This document shows positions 59,244 through 64,000 of a stretch of 64,000 bases of DNA, piece by piece. The stretch is taken from assembly GCA_905221605.1 (NCBI GenBank), contig CAJNDS010000052.1, positions 180,409 to 244,408 of the forward strand, read 5' to 3'. A program made the position numbers and the translations under genes. Positions within the stretch are counted from its first letter, which is position 1, and every line of letters starts with the position of its first letter. The notes below the pieces were generated by a model. That model saw only the letters and a program-made list of their open reading frames with translations, did no database searches and was not told where the DNA came from. This DNA comes from Symbiodinium natans (lineage: Eukaryota; Sar; Dinophyceae; Suessiales; Symbiodiniaceae).

Positions 59244-61578
59244 TTAGACGCAGGCCTTGCGGGGCCTGTTCAATGCCAGCCTTGTGTTCAAATGGAGCAT
59301 CAACCTGCGGTGCCGGCCTCTTTTTGGTGGGGCCAACAGCTTGGCATCGCCCAGGAGAGACGTGAGGTACTTGGCAGCGCCGTCACTTTCAAGCGCCGCC
59401 TGATAGGGCGCGCAGGACACGGCATTGGGCAGGGGCTCCAGAGTGAGTCCCTGAGCCTGCAGTTCCGACACGGTGCCCCAATATTTTTGGGAGCTGAACA
59501 AGGGGGCTTGCCCTCTGCGCTCGTATGTTAAGTCACGGTATAAGATGGTGCTTTCATCCTGCCAAGTGGCCTTCAGCACCCAAGCTGTGGCTAATGACGG
59601 TGTGGCAAAGAGAGCTGCCCCTACCTTACGATCAGTGGGCAGAACGAAGCTGGCAACCGTTTGTTCGCGGAATGCCTGCTTGTGCGAAACTGTGGCAACA
59701 CCTGGATCCGCAATGCTCCACAAGCTTGCTTGAGTACGCAGGTATTCTTGACTGTCGATCATCCCCCCTGTCGCGCAGGCTGCCATTTGAAAGCAGGCTC
59801 CAACTCCGTCTCGATAGGACGGTGTCAGGAAAATCATCGGGCCGAGCCCTCTAGTGAAAGAAGAAGCCGCTCGACCAAACCCAGCCTCACTACGGTATAG
59901 AAAGCGAGACGCTCTACTTGTGACAAATACACAAACGCCGAAGGTGGGCCCCGTCGAGCACGCTGTGGTGATGGCATGAAAGTATCTCTTCAGCGCCCCA
60001 AGGTTGGCGATAAGGAAGTTCTTGAAGGCGCCCATGTCCCATGTGCTAGGATGCCCTTTCAGAGGGCATTTCTGGGACGCCTTGCACGCTTCCATGAGGC
60101 TCACGTGTGCTTCACCTAGTTCCTCCTCCGATAAGCTAGACCGTAGGAGATACTTGATTTGCAGAACAATTTTGGCATATTGGGAGACGAAGCCAATGGG
60201 TGCCTTGTCATAGATTTGGTGCCCGAAGGTAAGGGCTATATCCGTGATCAGCCAACTGAGCTCCAAGCTGGTGCCAAGTTGGGTCTCACTTTCGGGTTGG
60301 TCCTTAATGCTGATCCACCTGCAGGTTTCCATCCATCGCCCTGCAGGGCTACGAAGAGGGCGCTCCAGCAAGTGCTTCAGGCTGGGCCCTTGTGGCATTA
60401 GGAGGGTGGGGCTCCGTCCCTCTAGTGCAAAAGTGCAGGCCTCAGGGTACCTACATGCGTACATGATGGCAGAAACCTCCGGCGGGAGTCGCATTGAAGT
60501 GCTAAGGGAGATATTGATCGCCGTCCCCACAATAGGCTTGAGGCCCGCCGCCTGCATGACCGATTCCGCCGCCTTTGGTTTGGAATAATGACTGAGGCAA
60601 AGGATGGATTCCAACATGGAGTTCGCTGCGAGGCCGGGCACTTCTACACCCGCATGCACAGTTTGTTTACTCCATGAGTGCGGCATATCTCCTTGCCCCT
60701 TTTTCCATGGTCCCGGGCCATGTTGCAGCTGTTTCAACAGGGCCTCTGGCAACGTTGTGGGCGTGAAAAGGGCGGGAGGGATGGAGTTGAGGCCACAATT
60801 CTTTTTCTCGAGCAGCTCCGTTACGAAGTGATAGTTCGGGTGAGACCCTCCCGCAGGCTGCCTGTGATCACCAATCATGACGTCTAGCGCCTGTCGTATG
60901 TGGGACAGTAGGAAGTTGGACCCTGGGGTACCCAGTTGTTGCGCTTCATCTCTTAGAAGGATCTCTACCTCCTTCAACCTATTGACCAACACGGAGAAAG
61001 GAAAGCTAAGGCGTGCAATGATCGTGCCATGTGTGGCAGCCACTAGTAGGCCAGGCCCCGCGTCATGGGCGTCGAAAGGGAGTTTATGTGTGTGCTTCTC
61101 ACGGCTGGCTGGTACTCTTACAATACGACTTCGGATGAAGCTGTTGCTCCCCGCAGTCAGCCGGTCCGCGGCTTCTATGTATGCTCACCGACTCATTGCC
61201 ATGGGCCGTGTAGAGGGTGAGTTTGCTGGCAAGACTAGCGACCAGGACTCCCATGAAAGCGCACGAACGTGTTTTCCCACTGCCAGGGGCTCCAGTGATG
61301 AAGACAGAGGAGCAAGTGGCTCCCAGTCCATAGGCGCAGGTGGCGAGGAGCGCGGCCAAGTGCCCATCTGTCCCCCAATAAGTGTTGCATCGGCTGGACA
61401 GAAAGGCCGGACCAGCAGCGAGGGCAAAGGCCATCGCTCGGTTCCTTGGGTCGGTCTCGCGACTCACCGATTCCGGTGACATGTGTAGCTTGTCCGCTGG
61501 CCATAGCGCAGGAGTGCGGGCGTCCTCCTGACCATCAACCGGGACTGTGGGTAGAGTGTCCAGAATTCCGGCCAGCAA
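59244..61578 (-). pseudogene. SF1-helicase-like gene, frame broken near 61190
   Basis: Two ORFs, 61578-61099 and 61043-59244 (599 codons from its Met). The first has Walker A: SVFITGAPGSGKTRS. It then reads LTLYTAHGNESV, after which the next frame continues AYIEAADRLTAGSNSFIRS, so one extra base near 61188-61192 explains the break. The second has a DEAQ-type Walker B (ILLRDEAQQLG) and motif III-like MIGDHRQPAGG. A late TVSHKQAFREQTVASFVL may be motif V. Known SF1 helicases unwind RNA or DNA using ATP. The region between motif III and V is long and unfamiliar, so the target is unknown. One-base sequencing error or a programmed frameshift are alternatives to a dead gene. Confidence 0.6.
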
Positions 61579-61616
61579 ATGTGGCGACCATGGCTTTTCA
61601 TACGTTTGGTCTCAGT

Positions 61617-63047
61617 CTAGCCAGAGTTGAATGGAGTCACGCGACGGATCATCATACTCAGGACCCTCCAAAGGAGATGTAGTTTGCACTTGAGCCTCGT
61701 GTCGCCCTGGAGTACCGGGAGTATTGTCAGGTGTGTAAGCTGGGCCCGTGACCTGTGCCAATATCCCTTAATCACTAGTCCGACGATCAGTATGAGGACC
61801 AGATCGAGAAGGAAGCCAGGTAGCCAATGTGGCTGACGGATCGAGTCCACAGGGCAATCGGCCACAGGCACCCCGAGGGCCACATGTACCCTCTCCTTAG
61901 GCGTATGCAGAAGTGCGTCCCACAGAGGGGTGGATGCCCCGCTAGGGAGTACAACAAGTTGACTGACCCTGGGCAGTGTCAGTTGGTTCACCAAGCTTGT
62001 ATGCTGCTCATCATTCAAAAGCAGAGCGACCTTGAGGTGCACAGGCTGCATCGCCTTGTTCTCTCCAACATTAGTTTCAAGCCTTTTGGGTGGGGTGAGT
62101 TCCGTGAAAACTTCCGGGTATGCCGTTTCGCCACTCTCGGACCGCAAGGTGACCAGCACAGCGCTTCCTCTGGACGGCACTTTGCCCGCGAACCACATTC
62201 TGTGCTTCTCAGGGACGCCGGTGAGGTCTGGTGTGATCGAAATGAGCATGGTCTTGGGATAAATCCGGTGCAGTAAGGTTATGGGCCAAGTGTTGGAGCC
62301 AGGTTTGACGTGTACTGGCCTGGTTGCTCTTTTGACGGCGGCCTTCTGAGGATAGTGGAACTGCTCAGAGGGTTCTTCCTCCACTTCAGCCTCTGAAGCC
62401 ATGGCCAGGAATTGGTAGCCTAGCATATCAATGAGCCGCTCCAACACCAGACCCGGCAACCACATATCTAGCACTAGCTTCATGGTGGGTCCGAGATCGT
62501 GGAAAGGCTGCGGGAGGTCAGTCATGTGGGGCTTCAATTCCCCAATAAGGGCATCGGAGCATGCCTTTCTCAGCTCCATCACGCTTGGCTTGGATGGTGG
62601 CTGCACCTGGAGGAAATGCTCCATGTCTGCCCTGGCTACCTGCCGCCCCAACATGGAATGTACAAACGCCTTGGATCGTTCCTTCAATTGGATCGAGGCG
62701 CAGGCTACGCCCATCAACGAAGATCTGACAGCTTTCTCCACATATGGGTCGGCAAGCCCGCCAATCCTCTTGGTCAATTCACTATATCTGTAGTCGCCCG
62801 GGGTAAGCCGGAACAACTCGTCACAGTCCAGGAAGTGCCCGTAAGAATGTCCTCCAGTGCCAAGCCCATCAACCGCCGCGAAGAAGTAAAGACGCGTTCC
62901 CTCCCGGATAGCATTTATTCGTGCTTCAACCTCAGGTCGGAACATGCACAATTGGTCCCCCTGATGATGAACGAGGCTGACAGCATGCCGAAGCTCTGAC
63001 TGCAGGATATACCGCAGTATCGCCCGATCCATAGCAATGCCTCCCAA
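61617..63047 (-). CDS. Unknown protein with a C-terminal transmembrane segment
   Basis: 476 codons (MGGIAMDRAIL start). Mostly soluble sequence with no recognised domain; near the C-terminus LPGFLLDLVLILIVGLVIKG is a clear membrane helix followed by basic residues. It ends 39 bases before the Met of the helicase-like ORF, in a different frame and on the same strand, so the two may be parts of one broken gene or two genes of one unit. Confidence 0.5.
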   Translation of the reverse strand: MGGIAMDRAILRYILQSELRHAVSLVHHQGDQLCMFRPEVEARINAIREGTRLYFFAAVDGLGTGGHSYGHFLDCDELFRLTPGDYRYSELTKRIGGLADPYVEKAVRSSLMGVACASIQLKERSKAFVHSMLGRQVARADMEHFLQVQPPSKPSVMELRKACSDALIGELKPHMTDLPQPFHDLGPTMKLVLDMWLPGLVLERLIDMLGYQFLAMASEAEVEEEPSEQFHYPQKAAVKRATRPVHVKPGSNTWPITLLHRIYPKTMLISITPDLTGVPEKHRMWFAGKVPSRGSAVLVTLRSESGETAYPEVFTELTPPKRLETNVGENKAMQPVHLKVALLLNDEQHTSLVNQLTLPRVSQLVVLPSGASTPLWDALLHTPKERVHVALGVPVADCPVDSIRQPHWLPGFLLDLVLILIVGLVIKGYWHRSRAQLTHLTILPVLQGDTRLKCKLHLLWRVLSMMIRRVTPFNSG

Positions 63048-63554
63048 TCGTGCTTCGATCGGGAAGAAGTCACCTGTGCAGCGGGAATCGCTGGCGTTCG
63101 TGCCAGGCTATCGCGAGGACTGCCCCCATGTATGATTCGGCGGAAAAGCCTCTGATGCGTAGGTTGCACTCGCCGGCTCTGACCGCACCCAGGCCTACAT
63201 GCATGGCGGTTAGCGCTGCGCTGTGGGGCATGTGCAAGTGGGCAAGCGCCGGTTTCATTGTGAGAGCTGCTTCTTCCCTTCTCTGGCACACAATCGCATT
63301 TTGCGATTCCCCCACACGACTTGTGCTGCTATGGCTCTGCTCAGGGACTACATCGACGAGCTTGGGTACTGAGCGCGTGGAGTCTTCTTAGTAGTTTCGC
63401 CGCCCTCTTCTTGGTTTGTCGGTTGGTCGTTGTGTTGCTGGTTTGGTTGGTTGGGTGGTTTCTTCTCTCTTGGTTGTGTTGCTTCTTTCTGCGCTAGTTG
63501 AGAGACCCACAAGAACGGCCTACTGTGCTCTGATGTAGAAAGAGGCGCCCGCTT
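63048..63554. other. Upstream region of the helicase-like locus
   Basis: No convincing gene. GGTTGGTTGGGT-type low-complexity sequence at about 63415-63480. Confidence 0.5.
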
Positions 63555-63836
63555 TAAAAAATAATTTAAGCTCCCCTTCAGCCCCTCCTTTAAGCTCCCC
63601 CTCAATACCCCTTAAGCCCCCGCCCTAAGCCCCCCTTCAGCCTTAAACCTCTCTTAAGCTCCCCCTTAAAGGCCTCGTTAAGCCCCCTTTAAGCCCCCTT
63701 TGACCTTCGTTCAAGACCCCATTTTAAGTCCTTCTTTTTAAGCTCCCTGAAAGCCTCTCCTAAAGCTCCCCTCTGAAGCTGCAACCAAGCCACCCCTTCG
63801 TGGAGGATTTAGAGTTCAAGAGGCCCAAGCCATTTA
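63555..63836. repeat. Right inverted repeat: CCCCTTTAAGC array with unique end
   Basis: C-rich mirror of the GGGGCTTAAA arrays. The end (63715-63836) matches 57774-57880 in inverse orientation with some mismatches, including agctgcaaccaagccacccc, tggaggattta and aagaggcccaag. Confidence 0.75.
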
Positions 63837-64000
63837 CTCTTGATGGCAGCCATGACACTTCTTTGACGGCGTTTTCGCGAAGCGACGAAGTTGTCTTTTT
63901 GTTTTCATAGCAGCCGGTTGAGCTGAGCAATGATTTCCAAAATCTTTACAAACTGTATTTTGAACTTCGACTTCCGTTTCTCTTGTATGTGTTTGAAGAC
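63837..64000. other. Right edge, nothing recognised
   Basis: 164 bases with no ORF or repeat of note. Confidence 0.5.

Overview
The window looks like nuclear DNA of a dinoflagellate, probably of the Symbiodiniaceae type, although the species cannot be fixed from sequence alone. The evidence is very long minus-strand coding stretches with almost no introns, a GA-AG intron flanked by an 8-bp direct repeat, interstitial TTTAGGG-type telomeric repeats, and a landscape dominated by nested retroelements, tandem repeats and homopolymer tracts. No rRNA, tRNA, CRISPR or bacterial operon was seen.

Region 1 (1-9774, minus strand) is one giant membrane-protein gene. It has a signal peptide, CUB, nine MAM domains, seven RCC1-type repeats, SRCR, Kelch, Cys-rich GCC2/GCC3-like repeats and transmembrane segments running off the left edge. 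It carries one small intron and one in-frame TGA exactly where the RCC1 repeats have a conserved Cys. An AT satellite, a poly-C tract and weakly structured intergenic DNA follow, up to 11372.

Region 2 (11373-30528) is a nested pair of retrotransposons. The outer one is a Ty1/copia LTR element on the minus strand, with 179-bp TG...CA LTRs and a perfect 5-bp target duplication (ATGGC). It has a primer-binding site, Gag with a zinc knuckle, protease, integrase, RT/RNase H and an extra coiled-coil ORF 3' of pol; its pol is broken by a stop and frameshifts. Inserted inside its 3' end is a 9.1-kb tyrosine-recombinase (DIRS/Ngaro-like) retrotransposon with intact split direct repeats. That element has three long ORFs: tyrosine recombinase, Gag, and a Pol joined to Gag by a single UGA-CGG stop. 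Its Pol carries a TET/JBP-like 2-oxoglutarate dioxygenase and a C5-cytosine-methyltransferase-like domain in front of RT and RNase H. This is the most interesting item in the window.

Region 3 (about 31.5-47.3 kb) is a series of minus-strand ORFs of dinoflagellate type. They are a coiled-coil/cupin-like protein with one in-frame TAG, a cytosine-methyltransferase-like gene, a Ser-rich putative nucleic-acid-binding protein and a frameshifted transposase-like protein. The methyltransferase gene is split by a LINE (36995-40851, 11-bp target duplication, 2A-like peptide) and by an interstitial telomeric array.

Region 4 (48444-55629) is a head-to-tail array of a 2561-bp non-coding unit (2.8 copies), abutting a copia relic. 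Region 5 (about 56.3-63.8 kb) has several minisatellites. It also has an inverted pair of GGGGCTTAAA-type arrays enclosing a frame-disrupted minus-strand locus with a membrane-protein ORF and SF1-helicase-like ORFs.

Most of the window is therefore mobile or repeat DNA. The only plausible host gene of ordinary type is the multidomain receptor-like gene on the left.
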